Assembly (NCBI GenBank): GCA_017307275.1
Contig: JAFKFK010000025.1
Span: 31,206 to 95,205, forward strand
From: Alphaproteobacteria bacterium
Lineage (GTDB): Bacteria; Pseudomonadota; Alphaproteobacteria; Reyranellales; Reyranellaceae
Length of the DNA: 64,000 nt
Direction: 5' to 3'
Shown piece by piece: positions 53,528-62,551 of this stretch. The translations under genes were made by a program, and so were the position numbers. The notes beneath the pieces are model-generated. The model saw only the letters and a list, made by a program, of their open reading frames with translations, did not search any database and was not told the origin of the DNA. The first letter of the stretch is position 1. The number at the start of each line of letters is the position of its first letter.

Positions 53528-54523
53528 TCAGTTGCTGGTGCTGGGCATGGCAACTTTGGTGAAGAAATCGGTCGAGTAGGTGTCCTTGCACTCGACCTTC
53601 TTCGGCAGGCCCATGTAGGTGTTCACGAGATCGACCGAGTCGCACATCTTCTTGGCGTCGATCCAGCCGATGCCGTTCTTGGCGTAGCGTTCGGTCTTCA
53701 TCAGGCCGAGCCCGATCATCATGTTGGGCGTCATCACCTCGACATCGACTTCGGGCACGCGCTTCTTGAAGATTTCCATCGCGGCCTTCGGGTCGGCCAT
53801 CACATCGCGCCAGCCCATGTAGGAGGCTTCGAGGAAGGCCTTCAGCACGGCGGGGCGATCCTTCATCGTCTTGGCGCTGGCCATGATCGACATGGAGTAC
53901 ATGTCGAAGCCGAAATCGGCCCACGGCATCATCACCACATTGCCCTTGCCGGCAGCCTTCTCGTAGAGCGGCAGGCCGGTCGAGTAGTCGCCGACGCCGT
54001 CCATGCGCTTCTCAGCGACAGCGGCGATCTTGGCGGCCGGCTCGATGTTCACCCACGAGACCTTGCTGACGTCGATGCCGTTCACCTTGGCAAAGGCCGG
54101 AAACATCTGGCGCTGGCTGTCGCCCGGAGGGGCGCCCAGGGTCTTGCCTTCGAGGTCCTTGGGCTTGGTGAGGGGCTTGTCCTTCAGGCTGAAGATGTTG
54201 AGTGGCGTCTTGTCGAACACCATGCCCACGGTCTTGATCGTGGTGCCGCGGCCAATCGAGGCGATCACTACGGCAGCGTCGGCCAGGCCGGCATCGGCGC
54301 GGCCGGTATCGACCTTGGCGATGGAATCGCCGGAACCCTTGGAGTTCTCCAGGGTCACGTCGAGGCCCTTGGCCTTGTAGTAGCCCTTGTCGAGGGCGAC
54401 CCAGTAGGCCGCGTGGTCGCCGACGGCGAACCAGTTCAGCGCGAACGTGAATTTCTCCTGCGCCGAAGCGCTGCCCGTGCCCGCGATTAGCGCAGCCAGG
54501 GCCAACGACAATGTCCTCTTCAT
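53528..54523 (-). CDS. ABC transporter substrate-binding protein (SsuA/THI5-like)
   Basis: A 331-residue periplasmic binding protein. The signal peptide is MKRTLSLALAALIAGTGSASAQ. The mature protein has FTFALNWFAVGDHAAYWVAL and GYYKAKGLDVTLENSKGSGD (the THI5/NMT1-like start), DTGRADAGLADAAVVIASIG and KTLGAPPGDSQRQMFPAFAK. GGGAGAAAATC precedes the ATG. Ligands of this family include sulfonates, nitrate, thiamine precursors and aromatic acids; which one applies is unknown. No TPP riboswitch motif is visible upstream. Confidence 0.9.
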   Translation of the reverse strand: MKRTLSLALAALIAGTGSASAQEKFTFALNWFAVGDHAAYWVALDKGYYKAKGLDVTLENSKGSGDSIAKVDTGRADAGLADAAVVIASIGRGTTIKTVGMVFDKTPLNIFSLKDKPLTKPKDLEGKTLGAPPGDSQRQMFPAFAKVNGIDVSKVSWVNIEPAAKIAAVAEKRMDGVGDYSTGLPLYEKAAGKGNVVMMPWADFGFDMYSMSIMASAKTMKDRPAVLKAFLEASYMGWRDVMADPKAAMEIFKKRVPEVDVEVMTPNMMIGLGLMKTERYAKNGIGWIDAKKMCDSVDLVNTYMGLPKKVECKDTYSTDFFTKVAMPSTSN

Positions 54524-54551
54524 GATTTTCTCCCTTTACCCTTCCCCGTAA

Positions 54552-55319
54552 TCAGTCGACGCCCTCGGCCCACGGCGCCCAAAGCTGCGCCAGCAGAACG
54601 ACGGCGCCGTAGAGCAGCAGTCCGACAATCGAAATCCAGATCAGCGCGGCGAAGGCCACGGCTGTGTTCATGCTGCTCTGCGTCGTGGTGATGACGTAGC
54701 CCAGGCCCTTCTGCGAGGCGACGAACTCGCCGACGATGGCGCCGACGACGGCGGCAGTCGCCGTGATCTTGAGCGCGCTCAGGATGTAGGGCAGGGCGTT
54801 GGGAATGCGGATCTTGGCGAAGATCTTCCACTTGGGTGCGTTGAAGACGCGGCCGAGGTCGAGCATGTCGGCTTCGACCTGGCTCAAGCCGACGGCGGTG
54901 TTGATGACCACCGGGAAGAAGCCAATGAGCGCACCCATCAGCATGTTGGGAAAGATGCCGTAGCCCATCCAGATCAGGAACAGCGGCGCAATCGCCACCT
55001 TGGGCAGCGTGTTCACGAACACCAGGAAGGGCACCAGGGCGTTGGCAATAAGGGGGGACCAGGCAATCGCCACGCCAAGCGCCACGCCGACGACGGCCGC
55101 CAGCACGAAGGCGCCGATGATCTCGAGCGTCGTTGCCCAGAGATGCTGCGTCCAGCCGATCTCGCTGTGCCACAGAGCATTCCAGACCGCGAGCGGCGAG
55201 GGCAGGAGATATTCGCGAATGCCGCCCAGGCTCACGGCGAGCTGCCAGCACGCCAGCAGAAACGCGAACAGGGCGACCGTCGGCCAATACTGCCGGCTGA
55301 GACTTGAGAATTTCGTCAT
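54552..55319 (-). CDS. ABC transporter permease (SsuC-like)
   Basis: A 255-residue inner-membrane permease of the SsuC/TauC type with about six membrane segments. It has LLPSPLAVWNALWHSEIGW, LPKVAIAPLFLIWMGYGIFP, the EAA loop with DMLDLGRVFNAPKWKIFAKI and LPYILSALKITATAAVVGAI. It is the first gene of the leftward transporter operon. The ATG at 55319 is 108 bases from the divergent isomerase start. A 36-base dyad (55353-55388) lies between them. Confidence 0.92.
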   Translation of the reverse strand: MTKFSSLSRQYWPTVALFAFLLACWQLAVSLGGIREYLLPSPLAVWNALWHSEIGWTQHLWATTLEIIGAFVLAAVVGVALGVAIAWSPLIANALVPFLVFVNTLPKVAIAPLFLIWMGYGIFPNMLMGALIGFFPVVINTAVGLSQVEADMLDLGRVFNAPKWKIFAKIRIPNALPYILSALKITATAAVVGAIVGEFVASQKGLGYVITTTQSSMNTAVAFAALIWISIVGLLLYGAVVLLAQLWAPWAEGVD

Positions 55320-55340
55320 GCGCTTGCAGCGATGAATCGC

Positions 55341-55368
55341 TTCACCGCTTTGGTCTCGCTGTTAGTAT
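55341..55368 (+). promoter_or_regulatory. Candidate promoter for the 55428 operon
   Basis: A -35-like ttcacc (55341-55346) and a -10-like tagtat (55363-55368) are separated by 16 bases, giving a start near 55375 and a leader of about 50 bases to the GTG at 55428. The -10 element lies inside the 36-base dyad, so a bound regulator would block it. Confidence 0.4.
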
Positions 55369-55388
55369 GCGCACACATGAAGCGAGAC
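55353..55388. promoter_or_regulatory. 36-base composite dyad, likely operator
   Basis: The outer arms gtctcgct (55353-55360) and agcgagac (55381-55388) are a perfect inverted repeat. The palindrome tgcgca (55368-55373) lies exactly at the centre, and gt (55365-55366) pairs with ac (55375-55376). The dyad is between the leftward transporter operon and the rightward catabolic operon, so it could control both. The regulator is not in the window. Confidence 0.6.
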
Positions 55389-55427
55389 TGGCGAACGCGG
55401 ATTTGCCCGTCAAGGCGAGGATCGTCA

Positions 55428-56246
55428 GTGAAGCTCTCTCTGTGCAACGAAGTGATCCGCGATCTCTCTTTCGAGCGGCAATGCGCCCTGGCGGCGGGCC
55501 TCGGCTATCGCGGCCTGGAGGTGGCGCCGTTCACGCTCGGCGACGACGCCTGGCAGATGCCGGCCGCGAAGCGCAGCGAGATCCGGCGCGCGTGCAGCGA
55601 TGCCGGCATCGAGGTGAGCGGCTTGCACTGGCTGCTGGCGGCGCCGGCGGGCCTGTCGATCACCACCGCCGACAAACTGCTCTGGCAGAAAAGCGTCGAT
55701 GTCCTGTGCCACTTGGTCGATCTCTGCGCGGAGCTGGGCGGTGCCTATCTCGTGCATGGATCGCCGGCGCAGCGCCGGGTGGCGGATGCCGACGATGGCA
55801 AGCGTGCCGAGGAAGCCTGGACTAGGGCCGCCGAGGCTTCGGCGAAGGCGGGCGTGGTCTATTGCCTGGAGCCGCTCGCCCGGCCGGACTGCAACTTCGT
55901 CAACACGCTGGCCGAAGGGGCGGATGTGGCGCGCCGTATCGCCAACCCTGCGTTCAGGATCATGGTCGACACGCTGGCCAGCAGCCTGGAAGAGAAGGAG
56001 CCGGTGGCCGACGCGATCCGGCGCTGGATGCCGACGGGCTTGATGGCGCATGTGCAGTTCAACGACCGCAACAAGCGGGGGCCGGGGCAGGGCGACGACA
56101 AGTTCGCGTCCGTGGTCGGCGCGTTGCGTGAGACCGGCTATACCGGCTGGGTCGCCATGGAACCCTTTATCTACGAGCCCGATGGGCCGACCTGCGCGGC
56201 GCGCATGATCGGCTATGTGCAGGGGCTGCTGGAGCAAGACGTATGA
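55428..56246 (+). CDS. Sugar phosphate isomerase/epimerase-like TIM-barrel protein
   Basis: A 272-residue xylose-isomerase-like TIM-barrel enzyme (AP endonuclease 2 superfamily). Typical metal-ligand regions are YRGLEVAPFTLG, GVVYCLEPLARPDCNFV, FRIMVDTLASSLEEKEP, MAHVQFNDRNKRGPGQGD and WVAMEPFIYEPDGP. I start it at GTG 55428, eight bases after AGGCGAGG; an upstream in-frame ATG at 55377 would place the start inside the dyad. Its stop overlaps the next gene by four bases. It is the first gene of the catabolic operon. Confidence 0.85.
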   Translation: MKLSLCNEVIRDLSFERQCALAAGLGYRGLEVAPFTLGDDAWQMPAAKRSEIRRACSDAGIEVSGLHWLLAAPAGLSITTADKLLWQKSVDVLCHLVDLCAELGGAYLVHGSPAQRRVADADDGKRAEEAWTRAAEASAKAGVVYCLEPLARPDCNFVNTLAEGADVARRIANPAFRIMVDTLASSLEEKEPVADAIRRWMPTGLMAHVQFNDRNKRGPGQGDDKFASVVGALRETGYTGWVAMEPFIYEPDGPTCAARMIGYVQGLLEQDV

Positions 56247-57700
56247 AAGTGAAACTGGAGGCGGTCGATCGGTTCGAGCGCGATCATCGCCTGCGCCTGC
56301 CGTTCCGTTTTGGCGTGATCACGGTCACACAGGGCATCCAGGCGATCATCCGCGTGCGCATCGCACTGGAGGATGGCCGGACCGGCGAGGGTGTCGCAGC
56401 CGAGGCGCTGGGTGCCAAGTGGTTCGAGAAGAGTGCCGAGTTCTCCGACGCCCAGAATCTCGACCAGCTTCGTCAGGCGTTGCAGCTCGCCATCGAGCTT
56501 TACACGGCGCAGGGCTTCGCCACGCCGTTCGGCCTCTATGCCGGCGCGTACCGCCAGCAGATCGCCCGCGGCGCCGAGCTGGGGCTAAACCCGCTGGTCG
56601 CTTCCTATGGCCCGGCGCTGCTCGACCGGGCGATCATCGACGCCCTGGGCAAGATCACCGGTCAATCTTTTGCCCAGATGATTGCGGCAAACGTGCCCGG
56701 CATCGAGGCGACCGACCTGACGCCGGACATCGACGCGGCGCATCTCGCTTCCTTCCTGGCGGGCCTGAAGCCGAGCGCGTCGATCGACCTTCGCCACACC
56801 GTTGGCCTCGTCGATCCGCTGACGACGGCCGAGCGGCCGGCGTCGGAGCGCGTGAACGACGGGCTGCCGGAAACGCTGGAAGAAGTCGTGTCCTACTATG
56901 GCGGCCGCTACTACAAGCTGAAGGTCGGCGGCGATGTCCGCGCCGATCTCGACCGGCTGACCCGGATCGCGGCGGTGCTCGATGCCAGGGTCGGGGCGGG
57001 CGCCGGGGATTACAAAGTCACCTTCGACGGCAACGAGCAGTACGACGACGTCGACGGCATCGTTGAGCTCTGGCGCAAGGTCGAGGAGACGCCGGCGCTG
57101 GCGAAGATGGTGAAGGCGACGCTGTTCATCGAGCAGCCGATCAAGCGTCAGGCGGCGCTGAGCCGGCCCGTCACGGCGCTAGCGAAGTACCGCCCCGTGA
57201 TCATCGACGAATCCGACGGCGAACTCTCGACCTTCCCGCAGGCGCTGAAACTCGGCTATGCCGGCGTCTCGACCAAGAACTGCAAGGGCTTCTACAAGTC
57301 GATCCTGAACGCCGCGCGCGTGGCCAGGCTCGGACCGGGCTATTTCATGTCGGCCGAGGACCTGACGACGCAACCCGGTGTCAGCGTCCAGCAGGACCTG
57401 GCCTTGGTTTCGCTGCTCGGCCTCACCCACGTCGAGCGCAACGCGCACCACTTCATCGACGGCATGTCGTCGGCTTCGGAAGCGGAGCAGGCGGCGTTCG
57501 TGAAGGCCCATCCCGATCTTTACGAGCGGCAACCCGGCCGCCCGGCGCGCCTGCGCGCCAAGGGCGGCAAGCTGGCGCTGGGGTCGCTGGGCTGTCCGGG
57601 CTTCGCCGTCGGCGTCGATCTCGACTTTGCAGCGTTGCGGACGATGCCGGCGGCGCCCAAGGACCGGCTGCAGCCCGCCCATCCCGGAGGCAGGACATGA
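56243..57700 (+). CDS. Enolase/mandelate racemase superfamily enzyme
   Basis: A 485-residue enolase-superfamily protein. The KxK motif is YYKLKVGGD (Lys225, Lys227), metal ligands are Asp262 (FDGNEQYDD), Glu297 (LFIEQPIKR) and Asp322 or Glu323 (IIDESDGEL), and a further lysine, Lys345, is in [10 protein letters not shown]. Residues 187-220 and the last 50 are longer than typical members. It may abstract an alpha proton for dehydration, racemisation or cycloisomerisation. Start (ATG 56243) overlaps the isomerase stop; its own stop overlaps the SDR start by four bases. In this context an acid-sugar dehydratase is plausible. Confidence 0.87.
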   Translation: MKVKLEAVDRFERDHRLRLPFRFGVITVTQGIQAIIRVRIALEDGRTGEGVAAEALGAKWFEKSAEFSDAQNLDQLRQALQLAIELYTAQGFATPFGLYAGAYRQQIARGAELGLNPLVASYGPALLDRAIIDALGKITGQSFAQMIAANVPGIEATDLTPDIDAAHLASFLAGLKPSASIDLRHTVGLVDPLTTAERPASERVNDGLPETLEEVVSYYGGRYYKLKVGGDVRADLDRLTRIAAVLDARVGAGAGDYKVTFDGNEQYDDVDGIVELWRKVEETPALAKMVKATLFIEQPIKRQAALSRPVTALAKYRPVIIDESDGELSTFPQALKLGYAGVSTKNCKGFYKSILNAARVARLGPGYFMSAEDLTTQPGVSVQQDLALVSLLGLTHVERNAHHFIDGMSSASEAEQAAFVKAHPDLYERQPGRPARLRAKGGKLALGSLGCPGFAVGVDLDFAALRTMPAAPKDRLQPAHPGGRT

Positions 57701-58728
57701 GCGCCAATCTTCCCGCGGGCTTCGCAAGCGTCGAGGCGGTCGAGGATTTCATGACCGCCCCGTCGGCCGAACTCGTGGCCGACCTGGCGGCGACTCCGGG
57801 TGACATCATCGTCCTGGGCGTCGGCGGGAAGATGGGGCCGACCCTGGCGCGCATGGCCAAGCGCGCCGCGCCAACCAAGCGCGTGATGGGCGTCGCGCGT
57901 TTCAGCGAACCCGGCGTGCGCGAGGCGCTGGAGAAGGCGGGTGTCGAGCCGATTGCCGCCGACCTGCTGGACCGCGCTGCGCTGGAGCAGCTTCCGAAGG
58001 CCGCCAACGTGGTCTTCATGGCCGGCCGCAAGTTCGGCGCGACCGGCAACGTGCCGCTCACCTGGGCCATGAACGTCCAGGTGCCGGCGATGGTGGCGGA
58101 GGTCTTCAAGGCCTCGCGCATTGTGGCTTTCTCGACAGGCTGCGTTTATCCCTTCGTGCCGGTCGACAGTGGCGGCGCGACCGAGGACATGGCGCCGGTG
58201 CCGCCATCGGGCGACTACGCCAACTCCTGCGTCGGCCGCGAGCGCATGTTCGAGTACTTCTCCGCGCAGCATGGCACGCCCGGCCGCCTGTTCCGGCTGA
58301 ACTACGCCATCGACATGCGCTACGGCGTCCTGCACGACGTCGGCCGCAAGGTGCGCGACGGCGAGCCGATCGATCTCTCGATGGGCCACGTCAATGTGAT
58401 CTGGCAGGGCGACGCTAATACCGTGGCGCTGCGCTGCCTCGCACGAGCCACGACGCCGACCACGCCGATCAACGTGACGGGGCTCGAAACCATCGAGATC
58501 CGCTGGCTCGCCGCCGAGTTCGGCAAGCTTCTCGGCAAGATCCCGACGCTCACCGGCAAGGAGGCGCCGACCGGCTGGCTGAACGATGCCAGCCGCATGG
58601 CCAAGGAATTCGGGCCGCCCAGCGTGCCCCTGTCGAAGATGATCGAATGGACGGCGGACTGGCTGGAACGCGACATGACTACGCTGAACAAGCCGACGCA
58701 TTACGAGGTGCGCGATGGCAAATACTGA
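57697..58728 (+). CDS. NAD(P)-dependent epimerase/dehydratase (SDR) with atypical active site
   Basis: A 343-residue extended SDR-like protein. The nucleotide motif is [17 protein letters not shown], followed by [10 protein letters not shown] and the Ser/Thr pair [13 protein letters not shown] (Ser146, Thr147). The catalytic Tyr174 is in [18 protein letters not shown], but the residue four positions later, normally Lys in YxxxK, is Cys178. GVGGKMG replaces the usual GxxGxxG. This points to altered or absent redox chemistry. It is coupled to the enolase-like gene and overlaps the GNAT gene by 14 bases. Confidence 0.85.
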   Translation: MSANLPAGFASVEAVEDFMTAPSAELVADLAATPGDIIVLGVGGKMGPTLARMAKRAAPTKRVMGVARFSEPGVREALEKAGVEPIAADLLDRAALEQLPKAANVVFMAGRKFGATGNVPLTWAMNVQVPAMVAEVFKASRIVAFSTGCVYPFVPVDSGGATEDMAPVPPSGDYANSCVGRERMFEYFSAQHGTPGRLFRLNYAIDMRYGVLHDVGRKVRDGEPIDLSMGHVNVIWQGDANTVALRCLARATTPTTPINVTGLETIEIRWLAAEFGKLLGKIPTLTGKEAPTGWLNDASRMAKEFGPPSVPLSKMIEWTADWLERDMTTLNKPTHYEVRDGKY

Positions 58729-59584
58729 CGTGCTCGACGTCAGGCCGATCGCGCCCGAAGAGAGCGACGCGGTGTGGCCGCTGTCGATCGAAGCGGGCTG
58801 GAATCAGAATGTCGCCGACTGGCGTTTCATGCTGGGAGCTGGGCGAGGCTTCGGCTGCACCGGCGCCGACGGCACGTGGCAGGCGAGCTCGCTGGTCCTG
58901 CCGCTGGGGCAAAGGCTCGCCTGGATCAGCATGGTGTTGGTCACGCAGGCGCGCCGTCGGGGCGGCGTCGGCACGGAGCTGCTGAAGCGCTGCATCGAGG
59001 AAGTCCGCTCGGCCGGCGCCGTGGCCGGTCTCGATGCGACAGACCAGGGCCGGCCGATCTACCTGGGCCTAGGCTTCCGTGATCTCTATCGCATCGCGCG
59101 CTGGCACTTCGACCGTGTGACGGGCGAGGCGGTGACACCGCCTCGGGGCGTCACGGTTCGGCCGATTGCCCACGCAGACTTGCCACGCCTTGCGACCTAC
59201 GACCGGCCGCTCACGCGCATGGAGCGGCCGTCCATCCTGGTGCATCTCGCGCTACGCCAGCCGGGGCGGGCGTGGATTGCCGAGGATGTGGCCAGCAAGA
59301 TCGTGGGCTTCGTGCTGGGCCGCGAAGGCAGGACGGCGACGTCACTGGGCCCCGTCGTGGCCGACAGCGAAGCCATTGCGCTGGCGTTGATCTCGAAAGC
59401 CGCAGCGGCGGCGCCGGGCCCTTTCATCATCGACGTACCGGACGCGCATCGTGCCGTACGGGAATGGCTCGAAGCGCAGGGCGCGACGTCGCCGCGAGGC
59501 TATATGCGTATGACCCTGGGCGAGGCGAAGGGGCTCGACGATCCCGGCCATGTCTTCGCTCTCGCCGGTCCGGAACTGGGTTAG
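58715..59584 (+). CDS. GNAT family acetyltransferase, double domain
   Basis: A 289-residue protein with an N-terminal GNAT domain ([20 protein letters not shown], then [19 protein letters not shown]) and a second C-terminal domain of the GNAT-like YitH/DUF1248 type (about 146-289, with [18 protein letters not shown] and [20 protein letters not shown]). Such tandem GNATs usually have one active and one substrate-binding domain. Its start lies 14 bases inside the SDR gene. An acetylated or aminated intermediate in the pathway is one possible reason for its presence. Confidence 0.82.
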   Translation: MANTDVLDVRPIAPEESDAVWPLSIEAGWNQNVADWRFMLGAGRGFGCTGADGTWQASSLVLPLGQRLAWISMVLVTQARRRGGVGTELLKRCIEEVRSAGAVAGLDATDQGRPIYLGLGFRDLYRIARWHFDRVTGEAVTPPRGVTVRPIAHADLPRLATYDRPLTRMERPSILVHLALRQPGRAWIAEDVASKIVGFVLGREGRTATSLGPVVADSEAIALALISKAAAAAPGPFIIDVPDAHRAVREWLEAQGATSPRGYMRMTLGEAKGLDDPGHVFALAGPELG

Positions 59585-59593
59585 GATACGATC

Positions 59594-60667
59594 ATGACGA
59601 CCGACAAGGCTCTCCACTGGCGCGACCTGCCGGCGCCTGTCCTGTCTCTCCTGCGGCAAGGCACCGTGATCCCGGCGCACCCGCTGGCGCTCGATACCGA
59701 ACGCAAGTTCGACCGGCAATCGCAGCGCGCCATCAGTCGCTACTACCTGGATGCCGGCTCTGGCGGACTGGCCGTCGGGGTGCATTCGACCCAGTTCGCG
59801 ATCCGCGAGGTCGGCCTCTACAAGCCGGTGCTGGAGCTTGCCATCGAGACGGCGCGCGATTGGACCGACCGGCCCTTGGTGATGATTGCCGGCGCCGTCG
59901 GCAAGACGGCCCAGGCGGTCGAGGAGGCGCGGATCGCACGGTCGCTCGGCTACCATGCCGTCCTCCTGTCGCTCGCCGCCCTGAAAGGCGCGAGCGAGGA
60001 CGAACTGATCGAGCATTGCTCGGCCGTAGCCAAGGAGATGCCGCTGATCGGCTTCTACCTGCAGACGGCGGTGGGCGGCATTCCTCTGTCGCGCACCTTC
60101 TGGGCCCGCTTTGCCGCAATCGACAATGTCGTGGCGATCAAAGTGGCGCCCTTCAATCGCTACCGCACCCTCGATGTCTGCTTCGGCATTGCGACGGCGC
60201 AGGCTGAGGATCGCATCACGCTCTACACCGGCAACGACGACCATATCGTTGCCGACCTCGTGACGCCGATGGTCGTGCGCACCGGCAATCGCGAGGTCAC
60301 CTTGCGTTTCCAGGGCGGCTTGCTCGGGCATTGGAGCGTGTGGACGCGCGGTGCGGTGAAGATGCTGGAACGGCTGAAGGTGTCGGTGTCCGCCGGGGCG
60401 ATTCCTCCCGAAGTGCTGGCGCTCGATTCGTTCGTGACCGACTGCAACAGCGTCGTCTTCGACGTCGATCACGATTTCGCCGGCTGCATTCCGGGCTGTC
60501 ACGAAGTCCTGCGGCGGCAGGGGCTGTTGACGTCGATCGAATGCCTCGATCCGCACGAGAAGCTGAGCGAAGGCCAGAGCGCCGGCATCGACCGGCTCTA
60601 CGCTACCTATCCCGAGCTGCACGACGATGCCTTCGTCGCCGCCAACCTCGAGCGCTGGCGGAACTGA
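59594..60667 (+). CDS. Dihydrodipicolinate synthase (DapA) family aldolase
   Basis: A 357-residue TIM-barrel aldolase. The Schiff-base lysine is in VVAIKVAPFNRYRT, with an aromatic residue in IGFYLQTAVGGIPLS at the Tyr position and TVIPAHPLALDTERKFDRQS at the start. It is about 50 residues longer than DapA. The lysine pathway is unlikely here; cleavage of a 2-keto-3-deoxy sugar acid would fit the neighbours. The ATG at 59594 is nine bases past the GNAT stop; the Shine-Dalgarno is weak. Confidence 0.83.
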   Translation: MTTDKALHWRDLPAPVLSLLRQGTVIPAHPLALDTERKFDRQSQRAISRYYLDAGSGGLAVGVHSTQFAIREVGLYKPVLELAIETARDWTDRPLVMIAGAVGKTAQAVEEARIARSLGYHAVLLSLAALKGASEDELIEHCSAVAKEMPLIGFYLQTAVGGIPLSRTFWARFAAIDNVVAIKVAPFNRYRTLDVCFGIATAQAEDRITLYTGNDDHIVADLVTPMVVRTGNREVTLRFQGGLLGHWSVWTRGAVKMLERLKVSVSAGAIPPEVLALDSFVTDCNSVVFDVDHDFAGCIPGCHEVLRRQGLLTSIECLDPHEKLSEGQSAGIDRLYATYPELHDDAFVAANLERWRN

Positions 60668-60671
60668 AGTC

Positions 60672-62090
60672 GTGGAGAATCTCTTTGCGACGCTCGATGC
60701 GCTCGCCGTCGCGGAGCTGATCAAGGCCCGGAAGCTCGGCGCGCGGGAACTGCTGGAGGCCACGCTCGCGCGGTTGCGCACGGTCAACGGCAAGCTGAAC
60801 GCGATCACGGACTTTTACGAAGGCGATCTGCTCGAACGGTCGGTTGCCGCGGCCGGCGAGGGGCCGTTCCAAGGCATCCCCTTTGTGGTCAAGCAGCTCA
60901 TGGCCGATTGCGCGGGTACGCCGACCACTCTGGGGTCGAAGTTCTTTGCCAAGGAGCCGGTTGCAGCTGCCGACAGTACGGCCGTTGCGCGGATGCGTCG
61001 GGCCGGTCTGGTGATCGTCGGGCGCAGCAACACAAGCGAGTTTGGCCTCGCCCCCACGACCGAGCCTGCCTTTGGCGGTGCCACGGTAAGTCCCTGGCGT
61101 TCCGACCTGTCGCCCGGAGGATCGTCGGGTGGTTCGGCCGCCGTCGTCGCCGCAAGAGCGTTGCCGATGGCCCATGCGACGGACGGCGGCGGCTCGATCC
61201 GCATTCCGGCGTCGCTTTGCGGCCTGTTCGGCTTGAAGCCATCGCGTGGGCGCGTGAGCCTGGCTCCGCTTGGCGAGACCCTGGCCGGAGCCGGCGCCCA
61301 GCTCGGCGTGTCGATCTCGGTCCGCGACAGCGCGGCTCTGCTCGATGCCATTGCCGGCGATGCACCGGGCGACCCCTACAGCACGCCGCCTGCCAGGGGC
61401 AGCTTTCTCGACGCCACGCAGCGATCCCCCGGACGGCTGCGGATCGCCTTCATGCATGCGCTGAAGGGCCGGGCGCCGCTCGATCCGGCGCTTGTTGCGG
61501 GAGTCGAGCAAACGGCAGCGCTGTTGGCCGACCTCGGCCATTACGTCGAGCAAGCGGAGCCGGAGCTCGACAGTACGGTGATGGGAGTAGCATTCGGGAC
61601 GGTCATGGCCGCCAACACCTTCACCAACATTCAGCTCCGCGCCAACGGCCGGGTTCCGGGGCCGGGCGATCTCGAAGCGGCGACGCGACTTACCGCCGAA
61701 GCGGGCAGCAAGATCAGCGCGGACGTCTATATCCGTGCCGTCCAGACGTTCCACCGCACCGGCCGGCAACTCGGCGGCTTCCTCGAACGCTACGACATCC
61801 TTCTATCGCCCACCCTGGCATGCACGCACTTGCCACTCGGTACCGTCCGCATGGACGATACTCTCGAACGTTATGAGGAAGGGCTGGCGCCGATGGTGCC
61901 GTTCACCTCCGTCTGCAACATGACGGGTGTGCCGGCGATGTCGGTCCCGCTCGCGTGGACGGGCGACGGGCTTCCGATAGGTATGCATTTCGTGGGGCGC
62001 CTTGGCGCGGAGGAGATGTTATTCTCCCTCGCAGCCCAGCTCGAACAGGCGCGTCCATGGCGCGAGCGGCGGCCACCTCTACTGGCGTAA
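60672..62090 (+). CDS. Amidase signature family amidase
   Basis: A 472-residue amidase. The Ser-cisSer-Lys triad is visible in GIPFVVKQLMADCAG (Lys), SPGGSSGGSAAVVAA and HATDGGGSIRIPASLCG. The GTG at 60672 is four bases after the aldolase stop, so I reject an earlier start inside that gene. Amidases of this family hydrolyse a wide range of amides. The presence of both an amidase and an acetyltransferase in this operon suggests a nitrogen-containing substrate. Confidence 0.9.
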   Translation: MENLFATLDALAVAELIKARKLGARELLEATLARLRTVNGKLNAITDFYEGDLLERSVAAAGEGPFQGIPFVVKQLMADCAGTPTTLGSKFFAKEPVAAADSTAVARMRRAGLVIVGRSNTSEFGLAPTTEPAFGGATVSPWRSDLSPGGSSGGSAAVVAARALPMAHATDGGGSIRIPASLCGLFGLKPSRGRVSLAPLGETLAGAGAQLGVSISVRDSAALLDAIAGDAPGDPYSTPPARGSFLDATQRSPGRLRIAFMHALKGRAPLDPALVAGVEQTAALLADLGHYVEQAEPELDSTVMGVAFGTVMAANTFTNIQLRANGRVPGPGDLEAATRLTAEAGSKISADVYIRAVQTFHRTGRQLGGFLERYDILLSPTLACTHLPLGTVRMDDTLERYEEGLAPMVPFTSVCNMTGVPAMSVPLAWTGDGLPIGMHFVGRLGAEEMLFSLAAQLEQARPWRERRPPLLA

Positions 62091-62106
62091 CCGAAGGAAA
62101 GACGAG

Positions 62107-62535
62107 ATGCGCACGATCATCGTGGGTTTCATCGCGGGCTTCCTGAGTGTGCTGGTCTTCCATCAGCTCGGCTTCTACATCGCCACCGAGCTCGGGTTTG
62201 GCCGCTCCGTCATCTACAATATGCGGCCGGTGCCACCGTTCGGCGTACCCTTGATTCTGTCGGCGGCGTTCTGGGGCGGCCTGTGGGGCATCGTCGGCGC
62301 CTACATCGTGCCGCGCCTACCTGCATGGTTGGACGGCCCATACGGATGGATGGCGTTTGCGGCAATCGTGGTGACTCTGGTCAATTGGTTCATCGTGCTG
62401 CCGATCAAGGGAGCCCCTATCGGCAACGGGTTCAGGTTGCCGGGCGTCGTCGTGGTGCCGATCGTCTATGCCTTCTGGGGCTTCGGAATCTGGATATTCG
62501 TCGGGTTGCTGCGACGAGCGCTCGGCTGGCGCTAG
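62107..62535 (+). CDS. Membrane protein, unknown function
   Basis: A 142-residue protein with four hydrophobic segments: IIVGFIAGFLSVLVFHQLGF, PLILSAAFWGGLWGIVGAYI, YGWMAFAAIVVTLVNWFIVL and VVVVPIVYAFWGFGIWIFVG. GAAGGAAAGACGAG precedes the ATG. I do not recognise a family. It lies between amidase and amidohydrolase genes in the same direction. Confidence 0.75.
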   Translation: MRTIIVGFIAGFLSVLVFHQLGFYIATELGFGRSVIYNMRPVPPFGVPLILSAAFWGGLWGIVGAYIVPRLPAWLDGPYGWMAFAAIVVTLVNWFIVLPIKGAPIGNGFRLPGVVVVPIVYAFWGFGIWIFVGLLRRALGWR

Positions 62536-62551
62536 AACAGGAGTCATCTCA

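Noticed and set aside
55320..55427. TPP riboswitch before the SsuA/THI5-like transporter
   Set aside because: The CTGAGA core of the thi-box is absent; the region has a symmetric operator-like dyad instead.
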